Below, piece after piece: positions 35,867-44,176 of a stretch of DNA of 64,000 nt. The stretch is from Facklamia languida CCUG 37842 (lineage in GTDB: Bacteria; Bacillota; Bacilli; Lactobacillales; Aerococcaceae), in NCBI RefSeq assembly GCF_000245795.1, contig NZ_JH601133.1, positions 1,322,994-1,386,993 of the forward strand, given 5' to 3'. The stretch's first letter is position 1, and each line of letters opens with the position of its first letter. The notes under the pieces were generated by a model, which did no database searches, was not told where the DNA came from, and saw only the letters and a list, made by a program, of their open reading frames with translations. The position numbers and the translations under genes were made by a program.

Positions 35867-36700
35867 TTATTTGAAAAGTGTGTAGAGAATGACGATAGCC
35901 CCTAGAATGATACGATAATAACCAAAGGGCTTGAAGTTATTTGTCTTGATAAATTTGAGCAAGCTTTGAATGACGATCAAGGAGACGATAAAGGCAACCA
36001 ACATTCCGAATAGGAGATAGACTAATTCGGCTGTCGTGAAGGAGAAGCCGAAGTCCTTCAACTTAACCAAGGAGGCCCCTAACATAATGGGCATGGACAT
36101 GAAGAAGGAGAATTCAGTAGCGACCGTTCGATCCATCCCTAAGAGGAGGCCACCTAAGATGGTTGAGCCAGATCGAGAGGTCCCTGGGATCAAGGAGAGG
36201 GCCTGGAAGAGCCCTGTTTTAAAGGCGGTTGGGTAGGAGATTTGAGTGACCTGGCTAGTATGTTTGGCATGACGGCCTGTCTTACGGTCTTCAATCCATA
36301 GGAAGGCAAATCCATAGATAATTAAGGCAGAAGCTACAACCGTCGGGGTATTAAAATACATTTCCATGTAGTCATTGATTAAGAGTCCCAGGACTGCTGC
36401 CGGGATGCTGGCAACAACAACCTTGAACCAGATGATCCAGGTTTCTTTTCGGTCTTGTGGGGACTTGGCGGGGTTGAAAGGATTGAGTTTATTGAAATAT
36501 AAGACGACCACAGCTAGGATGGAGCCAAATTGGACCACGGTTCGAAACATTTCGATAAAAGCAGGGTCCAAATTTAATTGAATAAACTCTTCGACTAGAA
36601 TTAAATGGCCAGTTGAGGAGATGGGGAGCCATTCTGTAATGCCTTGAACGACACTCAAGATAAAGATTTTCAATAGTTCTAATAAGTCGACTGCTTGCAT
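35867..36700 (-). CDS. uppP: Undecaprenyl-diphosphatase
   Basis: Integral membrane phosphatase (BacA/UppP) recycling undecaprenyl pyrophosphate for cell-wall synthesis; its activity confers tolerance to bacitracin. At 277 aa it has about seven to eight helices. The two conserved catalytic stretches are present: GITEWLPISSTGHLIL (about 20-35) and PGTSRSGSTILGGLLLG (about 168-184). GAGG precedes the ATG. It stands alone, divergent from the PTS IIA gene. Confidence 0.96.
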   Translation of the reverse strand: MQAVDLLELLKIFILSVVQGITEWLPISSTGHLILVEEFIQLNLDPAFIEMFRTVVQFGSILAVVVLYFNKLNPFNPAKSPQDRKETWIIWFKVVVASIPAAVLGLLINDYMEMYFNTPTVVASALIIYGFAFLWIEDRKTGRHAKHTSQVTQISYPTAFKTGLFQALSLIPGTSRSGSTILGGLLLGMDRTVATEFSFFMSMPIMLGASLVKLKDFGFSFTTAELVYLLFGMLVAFIVSLIVIQSLLKFIKTNNFKPFGYYRIILGAIVILYTLFK

Positions 36701-36801
36701 AATTTCACCTCATTGTTGATTTGACCAAGGTTATTATAACTAAAAGAAAGAAGGATGTCACTGTCAAAGGAAGCACAAGAATGGGTATCTGCCTGCAAGT
36801 A

Positions 36802-36810
36802 TGGTAAAAT
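36802..36810 (+). promoter_or_regulatory. Extended -10 promoter of the IIA gene
   Basis: TGG-TAAAAT at 36802-36810, 28 bases before the ATG. The same TGG-TANAAT form precedes the genes at 38801 and 43301. Confidence 0.45.
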
Positions 36811-36837
36811 CAAAATTATAAGAAAGGGGAGAATGTC

Positions 36838-37353
36838 ATGTTTAATCTTTTCAAGAAGAAAGAGCGGAAGCAAGAAGAAAGTCAAGAACAAAGTCAAGAA
36901 GTCACACTCTATGCCATGTGTGACGGTGAGTTATTAAATATAGAGGAAGTCGATGACCGCGTTTTCGCCCAGAAAATGATGGGTGACGGGTTTGCCATTA
37001 AGCCTTCATCAAATCAGGTCTATTCTCCAGTCAAGGGCCAAGTGGATTCTGTTTTTCCAACCAAGCACGCGATTGGTTTAAAGGCTGACAAGCTAGAGCT
37101 ACTCTTACATATGGGGATTGATACCGTTCATTTAGATGGAGGGCCTTTTGAGGGAGCTGTTAAAGCTCATGATGACGTGGACCCGCAAACTCTCTTATCT
37201 ACGGTCGATTTCCAGGCCCTAGAAGAGGCGAATAAGGACAATGTTATGATTTTGGTCTTCACTAATGGGGATGAGGTGCTGGACCACTTCGAACTGACCG
37301 CATCGGGTAGGGTGAGTCAGGGGCAAGAGATCGGAAAAGTAACCTTCCATTAA
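36838..37353 (+). CDS. crr: PTS glucose-type EIIA protein, stand-alone
   Basis: Phosphocarrier of the sugar phosphotransferase system, 171 aa. A charged, Lys/Glu/Gln-rich N-terminus (1-20) precedes a EIIA-Glc domain. His77 (PTKHAIG) and the phosphorylated-type His91 (LLHMGIDTV) correspond to the two active-site histidines of IIA-Glc. No EIIBC gene is adjacent, so it may serve one or several IIBC permeases elsewhere that lack a IIA domain. AAAGGGGAG precedes the start. A sensing role, as for enteric Crr, is not established in Firmicutes. Confidence 0.93.
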   Translation: MFNLFKKKERKQEESQEQSQEVTLYAMCDGELLNIEEVDDRVFAQKMMGDGFAIKPSSNQVYSPVKGQVDSVFPTKHAIGLKADKLELLLHMGIDTVHLDGGPFEGAVKAHDDVDPQTLLSTVDFQALEEANKDNVMILVFTNGDEVLDHFELTASGRVSQGQEIGKVTFH

Positions 37354-37409
37354 GAGAGGCTCATTATCAAGCAGCCTATGACGCGAGACTCCCAATCAAT
37401 CAAATGAAT

Positions 37410-37549
37410 AAAACACCAAGTGGTTAATCACAGACCATGGCCGACAAAGGGCTCCTTTTCTGGACGGATCCCATTGGGCCCTGCCTAGAGGCTAGGCCGA
37501 CAGGTAGGATCGAGTCGGCTAGCTGTCTGTGAAGTCACATTGGTGTTTT
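37410..37549. repeat. 140-bp inverted-repeat element, copy C
   Basis: The left end AAAACACCAAGTGG... (37410-37435) and right end (37525-37549) form an inverted repeat of about 25 bases with a small gap. Both ends give a T-run when read outwards. The interior contains further stems (GGCCGAC..., CCTAGAGGCTAGG). It sits between the converging IIA and lactonase genes, where no simple terminator is seen, so it may act as a bidirectional terminator. Ends resemble 22818-22963 and 52556-52690. Confidence 0.6.
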
Positions 37550-37630
37550 ATTTTATTGTGAGGAATCATTTGATTTTAACTAACAAGATCTAAGTCCAAG
37601 GAATAGCTAGCAAGTGTGATAAATATCTTC

Positions 37631-38671
37631 TTATGGCCTTGATTGAGTCGTGACCACGCAGACACACTCCGGTGCGTAGACTTCATTATGAATGAAAGTG
37701 AGCTGACCGGTTGCTTCATCCCGTTCAAATAAAGAAAGATAATCCGACTCTTGGTGGCCTACGAAGACCCACTTTTCATCGGCACTTAAGGCAAAGTCTC
37801 TTGGGATTTGACCATAGGTCGATATTTCTTGGATAGGGGTTAAGTAACCCGTTTCGGGATCGATCGCAAAGACGGTTATTTGGTTGGTGAACCGGGTGGA
37901 CACATAGAGATAGCGTCCATCTTGACTGATTTTAATGGCTGCTCCTGCGGCCTGTCCCTCTTCTTCGGAAAGGTTTGGCCAAGAGGGAAGGATGCTTAAG
38001 CGACCGGTGGATCCAAATTCGATTAAAGTGGTTTGGTTATCGAGTTCGCCCACTAAATAAAGCCAATTGTGGTGAGGATGTTCGACCAAATGGCGCGGTC
38101 CACTTCCCTGGGGCAACTTGATGGAATCCACAGCTTCTAGCGATCCCTCAGCTTGAATCTGGTAGGACCAGACAGTATCCTGGCCTAAATCACAGACCCA
38201 TAAGAAGCGGCCGTCTTTAGAAATTCCGGCATAGTGAATATGGGAGGGGGTGGTTGGATCGGTTTGTTGATCTTGACCATATTGAATCGTTTGCATAACA
38301 GCCAACTGGTCTTGGCTATTCAAGGCAAGCACATCAAGTCGACCCAGGTGGTAATTGGAGACATATAGGCACCGTCGAATAGAATCATAGGTGAGATGGC
38401 AAGCGGGAATCCTTGTATAGAGTAGACGCTGGTCTTCGACCCATTCACCTAAGGGATTCTTCTTGAACCTCGCCACCCCAGCGCCTGTTTCCTCTTTGAC
38501 AATCGAAAATAAAGAATCTTCTTGATCGGATAGACAGAGGTAAGTGGGGTGATCAATCGGTAGAACCCTTTGGATTGCTTGGGAACTCCTTAGACTTTCA
38601 TCAAAACGGATGGTCCGAATCCCCTCGTTGACGCGCTTGGTATAGCCTCCCAGGATCAATTGTTGTAACAT
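37631..38671 (-). CDS. Lactonase-family beta-propeller protein (6-phosphogluconolactonase-like)
   Basis: 346-aa cytoplasmic protein of the PF10282 lactonase family (YbhE-type seven-bladed propeller). Repeated blades with SxDGRFLWVCDLG, SQDGRYLYVSTR and SADEKWVFVGHQ are visible at about 145, 230 and 295. Characterised members hydrolyse 6-phosphogluconolactone in the pentose phosphate route. No zwf or gnd is nearby to confirm this role. GGAGG lies before the ATG. It is convergent with the IIA gene. Confidence 0.88.
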   Translation of the reverse strand: MLQQLILGGYTKRVNEGIRTIRFDESLRSSQAIQRVLPIDHPTYLCLSDQEDSLFSIVKEETGAGVARFKKNPLGEWVEDQRLLYTRIPACHLTYDSIRRCLYVSNYHLGRLDVLALNSQDQLAVMQTIQYGQDQQTDPTTPSHIHYAGISKDGRFLWVCDLGQDTVWSYQIQAEGSLEAVDSIKLPQGSGPRHLVEHPHHNWLYLVGELDNQTTLIEFGSTGRLSILPSWPNLSEEEGQAAGAAIKISQDGRYLYVSTRFTNQITVFAIDPETGYLTPIQEISTYGQIPRDFALSADEKWVFVGHQESDYLSLFERDEATGQLTFIHNEVYAPECVCVVTTQSRP

Positions 38672-38759
38672 TATCCAACCTCCTCAATTAAATCACTATG
38701 ATTATAGCATAAGATTTTCTTCATTCGATAAGTAAGCGTCGCCATCTTTTTGCGAACTA

Positions 38760-38768
38760 TGGTAGAAT
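38760..38768 (+). promoter_or_regulatory. Extended -10 promoter of the AI-2E-type transporter gene
   Basis: TGG-TAGAAT at 38760-38768, 32 bases before the ATG; the -35 is not obvious. Confidence 0.45.
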
Positions 38769-38800
38769 AGATTCACGATAAGTCGAAAGGAGTGAGAATC

Positions 38801-40003
38801 ATGGAACCAAACAAAGATCACTCGAACCAGTCGACCCGGGTAGCTTTTTGGGAGAATCAACATATTCAACGGCTAATCTTTCTGCTGTTACTCTTTCTTG
38901 TTATTTGGGTCTTTGCTCAGATTGCCTATATCTTTCAACCAATCGCAACTTTCTTCCAATTCTTTGCTTTTCCCATCATTGGAACGGGGATCTTCTATTA
39001 TCTCTTATCCCCCATGGTCATCCGCTTATCCAAGCGGGGGGTCAATCGCCATCTGTCGATTTGGATTATTTATATTGTGGTGACCCTGCTCTTGGTGTGG
39101 GGAATTGCGACGATCGTTCCGATTGTTCAAAGGCAAACGACTGCTTTCATTGATAATTTACCCGATTATATTAAGAGTATGGATCAAATCTTAAATAGGA
39201 TCCCTTTTTGGCCGGATCTGGAAGAGGTGTTTCCCGATACCGCCAAGAATGTTCAATCGATTGATTATAATAATCTCTACAAGCAGTTTCAGCCGATCGT
39301 CTCTTCAACCTTTGGTGGCTTGGGGAGTGTCATTGGGACGGTATCAACCGTAGCTGCTGGCTTGGTGACGATCCCAATTCTGCTCTATTATATGCTCCTA
39401 GAAGGTTATAAGCTCTTGCCGGTTATTACAAAGTTCATTCCCAATAAGTACCGCCAAACCTGTAAGACTATCTTTTATAAGTCCCACTATCAAATTGGAC
39501 GGTATATTCGTGGTCAGATTATTGTGGCGATCATCGTTGGGATTATGTTCTCAATTGGCTACACCATCATTGGACTTGATTATGCGGTTTCTTTAGGGGT
39601 CCTTGCCATGTTCTTAAATGTGATTCCCTATCTCGGATCGGTGATATCGGCAGTGCCAGCCCTCATCATTGGTTTAATTACCTCGCCCTTCATGTTTGTC
39701 AAGGTCGCGATTGTCCTAATGGTGGAAAATGTGATTGAAGGCCGGTTTGTTCAACCACAAATTTTGGGGTCCAATCTAGAGATTCATCCGATCACGATTC
39801 TGGTCGTCCTACTGGGGGCCGGGCGTCTGTTCGGTCTGACGGGTGTGATCTTAGCGGTGCCTGCTTATGCGGTCTTGAAGGTGATTTTCACGGAACTCTT
39901 TGAGATTTTCCGCAAAAATTCGTCACTCTATCAAGAGAGTGAGTCCAGTTCGATACCAGGTCCGGATGGGGCCCAGATTGCTGAGCAAAAACAAGAGGAT
40001 TAA
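38801..40003 (+). CDS. AI-2E family transporter (YdbI/PerM type)
   Basis: Integral membrane protein of 400 aa with about eight helices, PF01594 family. Members include TqsA (autoinducer-2 export) and Na+/H+ antiporters, so a function cannot be fixed. The conserved C-terminal segment VENVIEGRFVQPQILG (about 306-321) and LLGAGRLFGLTGVILAVP are clear. The ATG at 38801 is 8 bases after GGAG; the GTG three codons earlier overlaps that site. The C-terminal tail is hydrophilic. Confidence 0.9.
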   Translation: MEPNKDHSNQSTRVAFWENQHIQRLIFLLLLFLVIWVFAQIAYIFQPIATFFQFFAFPIIGTGIFYYLLSPMVIRLSKRGVNRHLSIWIIYIVVTLLLVWGIATIVPIVQRQTTAFIDNLPDYIKSMDQILNRIPFWPDLEEVFPDTAKNVQSIDYNNLYKQFQPIVSSTFGGLGSVIGTVSTVAAGLVTIPILLYYMLLEGYKLLPVITKFIPNKYRQTCKTIFYKSHYQIGRYIRGQIIVAIIVGIMFSIGYTIIGLDYAVSLGVLAMFLNVIPYLGSVISAVPALIIGLITSPFMFVKVAIVLMVENVIEGRFVQPQILGSNLEIHPITILVVLLGAGRLFGLTGVILAVPAYAVLKVIFTELFEIFRKNSSLYQESESSSIPGPDGAQIAEQKQED

Positions 40004-40009
40004 TAATTT

Positions 40010-40063
40010 GATCTCCTTCCATGGCTTTTAAGCGGATTAGCTGACGATTGGAAGAGATCGATA
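40010..40063. other. Long-loop hairpin before the DUF554 gene
   Basis: GATCTCCTTCCA and TGGAAGAGATC can form an 11-bp stem with one bulged C around a loop of about 30 bases. It has no T-run and lies 20 bases before the next ATG, so it is a possible mRNA leader structure. Confidence 0.4.
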
Positions 40064-40083
40064 GATAAGGAAAGATTGACTAT

Positions 40084-40773
40084 ATGGGAGTTATCATCAA
40101 TGGAGCGGTCATTGTTATTTGTGGGATTCTAGGTCTTCGACTTGCGGGGGGGATTCCAGATCAGATCCACCAGCGGGTGATGCAGGGGATTGCCCTATGT
40201 GTCTTAGCGATAGGAATCGATGGAGCGCTAGGTGGACAGGAAACAATCGTGATGATCTTATCCATGGTTTTTGGGGCCATGATCGGAGAATGGATTGATA
40301 TTGATGCCCGGATTAAAGGGGGCATCCAAAAGTTAGAACAAAAGTATGCGCGAGGCAATGGGCAACAGGACTTAGGTCCGGGCTTTGTTGCGGGTGTGAT
40401 GATCTTTTGTATCGGTTCAATGTCCATCCTAGGTTCTTTAGAGGCGGGACTAACCGGATCGAATACGACTCTCTATACCAAGTCCATTCTGGACGGGATT
40501 ACTGCTATCCTACTTGGGTCCTCCCTTGGGGCTGGCGTGATCCTATCGGCGATCCCAGTCATCCTGATGGAAGGGGCGATTGTCCTCTTGGCAGGTGTTC
40601 TAGCCCCCGTCTTGTCCGATGCAGTGGTTCATGAAATTATTGCGGTCGGCTCTTTGTTGCTAGTTGGATTGGCCTTTAATATGTTGAATCTCTCAGATTT
40701 AAAGATTATGAACTATACCCCTGCTATGCTTTTACCGCCCTTTTTTATGGCTTTAATCCACCTCTTCTTTTAA
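40084..40773 (+). CDS. DUF554 membrane protein (YqgA/YdfK type)
   Basis: 229-aa membrane protein with about seven helices, rich in Gly/Ala/Ile, of the DUF554 family. Typical sequence FGAMIGEWIDID (about 60-72) and a Ser/Gly-rich GSMSILGSLEAGL stretch (about 112) are present. Biochemical role is unknown; a transporter or channel is likely from its shape. It is probably cotranscribed with the AI-2E-type gene, 80 bases upstream. Confidence 0.85.
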   Translation: MGVIINGAVIVICGILGLRLAGGIPDQIHQRVMQGIALCVLAIGIDGALGGQETIVMILSMVFGAMIGEWIDIDARIKGGIQKLEQKYARGNGQQDLGPGFVAGVMIFCIGSMSILGSLEAGLTGSNTTLYTKSILDGITAILLGSSLGAGVILSAIPVILMEGAIVLLAGVLAPVLSDAVVHEIIAVGSLLLVGLAFNMLNLSDLKIMNYTPAMLLPPFFMALIHLFF

Positions 40774-40820
40774 ATAGGGTCTGTGCCTTATGATCTGACC
40801 AGAGGATGACAGCCGAACAA

Positions 40821-40902
40821 AAAGCACTCCCAGACTTTGAAAGCTTTACCCGCTCGCTTTTGTCTAGAGCGAGTGAGCAGGGTGAGTCTTAGGGAGTACT
40901 TT
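40821..40902. repeat. Nested inverted-repeat element
   Basis: The outer ends AAAGCACTCCC (40821) and GGGAGTACTTT (40892) are inverted with one mismatch. Inside lie ACCCGCTC/GAGCAGGGT-like and CTCGC/GCGAG stems. The layout is similar to the three 140-bp elements but shorter and with a different sequence. It probably ends the DUF554 transcript. Confidence 0.5.
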
Positions 40903-40975
40903 AAATGATTCTTTTGGAAAAGGAACATCACTGTTCCGGGAAATAGATATCAAGTGAGAAAGAGGAGAGGATTAG

Positions 40976-41608
40976 GTGAGAAAGTTAGTCGGAATTGTTG
41001 GCAATAATGCTGATGTTTCAACGAATCGGGCCTTGTTAGCCTATATGCAGACCCGCTATCAAAAAGATGCCAAGATTGAATTGTTGGAAGTGAAGAATTG
41101 GCCTGTTTTTAATAAAGATGGTGTGGCGAGAAGGCCCGCGGAAATATCAAAAGCCATTGACCAGATTGAAAGGGCGGAGGGCGTAATTATTGCGACTCCT
41201 GAGTACAACCTTTCGATTCCAGCTGCCCTATCGAATGCCCTCTCCTGGCTGGCCTGTGAGTCCTTTCCCTTAGTTGACAAGCCAACCTTGATTGTAGGGG
41301 CTTCTTATGGGACTTTGGGCACTTCGAGAGCCCAAGGTCACCTACGCTCTATCCTGAATGCGCCAGTTATCCGAGCCATGGTGATGCCAGGACCTCCTTT
41401 TCTTTTGGGCCACTCTTTACAGGCCTTTGACGATCAAGGGCAATTGCAGGACCCTGTCAAGGTCGCTCAATTGGATGGTTATTTTGAAGTCTTTCAATCT
41501 TTTATTCAAATGACTCAAGGCTTATCTGGCCATCACGAGGCGAATGTTCTAGCTGCGCAGAGCTTTTACCAAGGGCTGATTCAGATACAAGAAGAAGGAG
41601 GTCAATAG
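40976..41608 (+). CDS. NAD(P)H-dependent FMN reductase family protein, copy 1
   Basis: Flavodoxin-fold flavin reductase, 210 aa (FMN_red). The start is GTG, preceded by GAGGAGAGG. The conserved segment VIIATPEYNLSIPAALSNALSWL (about 77-99) binds flavin and matches the family TPEYN.S.P...KNA.DW pattern. The second copy follows after one base. Physiological substrate (free flavin, quinone or azo compound) is not readable. Confidence 0.9.
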   Translation: MRKLVGIVGNNADVSTNRALLAYMQTRYQKDAKIELLEVKNWPVFNKDGVARRPAEISKAIDQIERAEGVIIATPEYNLSIPAALSNALSWLACESFPLVDKPTLIVGASYGTLGTSRAQGHLRSILNAPVIRAMVMPGPPFLLGHSLQAFDDQGQLQDPVKVAQLDGYFEVFQSFIQMTQGLSGHHEANVLAAQSFYQGLIQIQEEGGQ

Positions 41609-41609
41609 G

Positions 41610-42224
41610 ATGAAACTGGTCGGAATTGTTGGATCCAATTCGAATCATTCGTATAATCGCATGCTGCTACAATATATTCAGACGCGTTATGCGGACCGAT
41701 TTGAACTTGAATTATTGGAAATTAAGGATGTGCCCATGTTTAATGTCAGTCAGGACCAGAGTAACCATCCGACACTCCTTTATCTCAACCAAGCAATTAA
41801 GGAAGCAGATGGTGTGGTGATTGCGACCCCTGAGCATCTTTATACCATCCCAACGGCCCTAAAGTCGACCTTGGAATGGCTCAGTTACCGTCTACGTCCT
41901 TTTTTGAACAAGCCTGTTTATGTGATTGGGGCTTCCTATCAAGACCAAGGGACTTCGACTGCCCAGCTCCATCTTCGTCAAATTATGCAAGCACCTGGGC
42001 TCAATGCCTATGTCCTGCCTGGTAACGAGTTTCTGCTTGGCCTGGCCCAAGAAAAGTTTGACCAAAAGGGTGAGTTGATTGATGCCAAGAGCATTGAATT
42101 ATTGGATCAAGGCCTAGCTAAATTCTTGCGCTTTGTTCAGATCATTAAGGCCATTGAAGTCGATGAGGGGCGTCTTGCCGCGATCTTAGAAGAAGTCGAA
42201 GACCCATCAGCAGGGGATGAATGA
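41610..42224 (+). CDS. NAD(P)H-dependent FMN reductase family protein, copy 2
   Basis: 204-aa paralogue of the preceding gene, sharing its start (KLVGIVGSNSNHSYNRMLL), but with the flavin-loop changed from TPEYNLSIP to TPEHLYTIP at about 72-80, so substrate or flavin affinity may differ. AAGGAGG is inside the end of copy 1, implying one transcript and tandem duplication. The stop lies 5 bases before the convergent rnhC stop, with no terminator seen between. Confidence 0.88.
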   Translation: MKLVGIVGSNSNHSYNRMLLQYIQTRYADRFELELLEIKDVPMFNVSQDQSNHPTLLYLNQAIKEADGVVIATPEHLYTIPTALKSTLEWLSYRLRPFLNKPVYVIGASYQDQGTSTAQLHLRQIMQAPGLNAYVLPGNEFLLGLAQEKFDQKGELIDAKSIELLDQGLAKFLRFVQIIKAIEVDEGRLAAILEEVEDPSAGDE

Positions 42225-42229
42225 TGGCT

Positions 42230-43162
42230 TTATTTCGCAAGTTCTTGGGCGATCTTGAGGGCCTTTTGCGTATTAGCGAAGTGCAATTTGGCCGTTTGAT
42301 TGAGGACTTCTTGACCGTGTTCTGCGACCAAGCGGGCCGCAAATTGGTCTACGGGCGGATTGGCGCCTGAAGGCAAGCGGACTTGGTAGTCTGCGCCCAG
42401 CTTAATGAGTCCCTGGACAAAGGCATCTCGGGCAATAATGGAAGCACAGGCAACTGCCAGGTGAATCGACTCCGCCTTTTGGGCAAAGTAGGTAATCGGC
42501 TGGTAGTCAGGCATGGTTTCACCTAAGAGTTGATAGTAATTCTTTTTGGGGGTGAATTGGTCGATGAGGATGCCTTGTAAGTCATCTTTTTCTTGTTTGC
42601 TTAATTTAGCCCTTAATTTCTGCAGGGTAAAATCATGCAATTTTACTTTAATCGCATTGGCATGATAGGATTGCGTGAGCTGGTTATACTTGTGGGGGTT
42701 GACGATGGTCAAGTGGTAGGGGACGGTCTGGATGAGCTGTTGAGCGATTTGGTGGATTTGTTGGTCTGAGAGTTTTTTTGAATCCTGGACGCCTAATTTT
42801 CGCACCGCTTTTTGTTGGTCCTTATCGAGGTAGACTGCACAGACAGTTAAAGGGCCAAAATAAGACCCATTGCCGACCTCATCACTGCCGATTAAGGTCC
42901 ACTGAGCAATTTCTGACGGTAAGCTTGATGCGGCTTGGTGTAGGCGAGGCTGCACATCTGACTGATCTTGCCAGAGCTTGGCTTCGCTTTCGGCCTGGGG
43001 ACCTTGAAAGAGTACTTTACCCGTGTGATAGGCGGTAATCGTCGTCTGATTGATTTTAACTCGTAATTGGCTATGAGGAATGAGGGGTTGTAAATATTTT
43101 TGATAGTGGTTGGCCATTTTTTGAATGGTTGCTTGGTCTAATTTAAGGGTGATTGAATGCAT
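42230..43162 (-). CDS. rnhC: Ribonuclease HIII
   Basis: Cleaves RNA of RNA-DNA hybrids. 310 aa from ATG at 43162. An N-terminal TBP-like substrate-binding domain (about 1-80) precedes the type 2 RNase H domain with DE of GSDEVGNGSYFGP (Asp94, Glu95), DSKKLSD (about 135) and an ACASIIARDAF segment (about 248). The frame extends 16 codons further upstream but without a better ribosome site, and 310 aa matches the family. It is divergent from zapA, as in Bacillus. Confidence 0.95.
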   Translation of the reverse strand: MHSITLKLDQATIQKMANHYQKYLQPLIPHSQLRVKINQTTITAYHTGKVLFQGPQAESEAKLWQDQSDVQPRLHQAASSLPSEIAQWTLIGSDEVGNGSYFGPLTVCAVYLDKDQQKAVRKLGVQDSKKLSDQQIHQIAQQLIQTVPYHLTIVNPHKYNQLTQSYHANAIKVKLHDFTLQKLRAKLSKQEKDDLQGILIDQFTPKKNYYQLLGETMPDYQPITYFAQKAESIHLAVACASIIARDAFVQGLIKLGADYQVRLPSGANPPVDQFAARLVAEHGQEVLNQTAKLHFANTQKALKIAQELAK

Positions 43163-43229
43163 GTCCGTCACTTCTTTCTTGGATTTATCACGAGTAAAAG
43201 GGCAATCCATCAGTCAAAGTCTATTAAAT

Positions 43230-43255
43230 CCCGCCAGATAATGCAAGCTGGCGGG
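43230..43255. other. Inverted repeat in the rnhC-zapA divergent region
   Basis: A perfect 8-bp stem CCCGCCAG/CTGGCGGG with a 10-base loop, followed by ACTTTTGG. It ends 6 bases before the TGG-TAAAAT extended -10 (43261-43269) of zapA, so it overlaps the expected -35 area. It could be an operator or a terminator-like stem. Confidence 0.5.
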
Positions 43256-43300
43256 ACTTTTGGTAAAATAAGTAAAAAGACGATTCATGAAGGAGAAGTT

Positions 43301-43603
43301 ATGGTACAAAGAGACCGATACCGTGCTGAAATTGCAGGAAAAAATTATACGCTAGTTGGCAGCTATTCAAAAGAACACTTAGATGGTGCCGTCCAACTGG
43401 TCAACCTACAACTTGAACAACTCGCCCAATTGGCTCCCGATCTCTCGACAGAAGACTTAGCGATTCTGATGGCGGTCAATGCGATCTCTGATCAGATGAT
43501 TAAAGAAAAGCGGATTATGGATTTGGAAAACCAGCTTGAATTAAGTCAGATGAGTCAATCCGATCGAGACCGAACCAATGGGGCCTTTTCCAAGGAAAAT
43601 TAA
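43301..43603 (+). CDS. zapA: Cell division protein ZapA
   Basis: 100-aa FtsZ-associated protein that stabilises the Z-ring. The N-terminal beta part (YRAEIAGKNYTLVGSYSKEHL) and helical C-terminus with coiled-coil tendency (about 60-90) fit the family. The ATG at 43301 follows AAGGAG; upstream in-frame codons lie over the promoter. It is first of a zapA-cvpA-mutS2 cluster. Confidence 0.92.
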   Translation: MVQRDRYRAEIAGKNYTLVGSYSKEHLDGAVQLVNLQLEQLAQLAPDLSTEDLAILMAVNAISDQMIKEKRIMDLENQLELSQMSQSDRDRTNGAFSKEN

Positions 43604-43615
43604 AGGAGAAAATCA

Positions 43616-44155
43616 ATGCTTTCAATATTAGTTATCGCCATCCTTGCTTATGGCTTCTATGCTGGTTACCGTTCTGGCCTCATCATGCAGGCAGTCCGGT
43701 TAATTGGTTATGTCATCACCTTTCTATTAGCGACCCGTTATTTTGATGTCTTGAATCATTGGGTCGAAATGTTCGTTCCCTTCCCAGCTGTTCAAGCGGA
43801 TAGCCAGTTGGTCCTCTATACAGAAGCACAAAGTTTCTACCTTGATCAAGCCTTCTATAAGCTCTTGACCTTCTTGATTATCTGGCTCATTGGCTGGCTA
43901 GTGACCAATCTGCTCTCGACCCTTCTGATTAAGGTGACTTATTATGATGTCTTAAACCTCGTGAATCGTATTCTAGGGGGCTTCATCAATTTGCTTGTAG
44001 TCTATTTTATCGTCTTTATGGTCTTATACTTGCTTTCACTCTTACCCATCGAGTTTATCCAACAACAGTTTGTTAATCATCCCTTGCTTTTTTGGATTGT
44101 CGATTCTTCGCCTTTTTTATCCGACTTTATCCATCAATTGGGACTGGGTATTTAG
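43616..44155 (+). CDS. cvpA: CvpA family membrane protein
   Basis: 179-aa protein with four predicted helices, CvpA (colicin V production) family. It starts with the typical short N-terminal helix and YGFYAGYRSGLIMQAVRLIGY (about 11-31). It lies between zapA and mutS2 as in many Firmicutes. Function outside the E. coli context is unclear. Confidence 0.9.
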   Translation: MLSILVIAILAYGFYAGYRSGLIMQAVRLIGYVITFLLATRYFDVLNHWVEMFVPFPAVQADSQLVLYTEAQSFYLDQAFYKLLTFLIIWLIGWLVTNLLSTLLIKVTYYDVLNLVNRILGGFINLLVVYFIVFMVLYLLSLLPIEFIQQQFVNHPLLFWIVDSSPFLSDFIHQLGLGI

Positions 44156-44176
44156 CTTTTGACAAGGAGGGATTCT

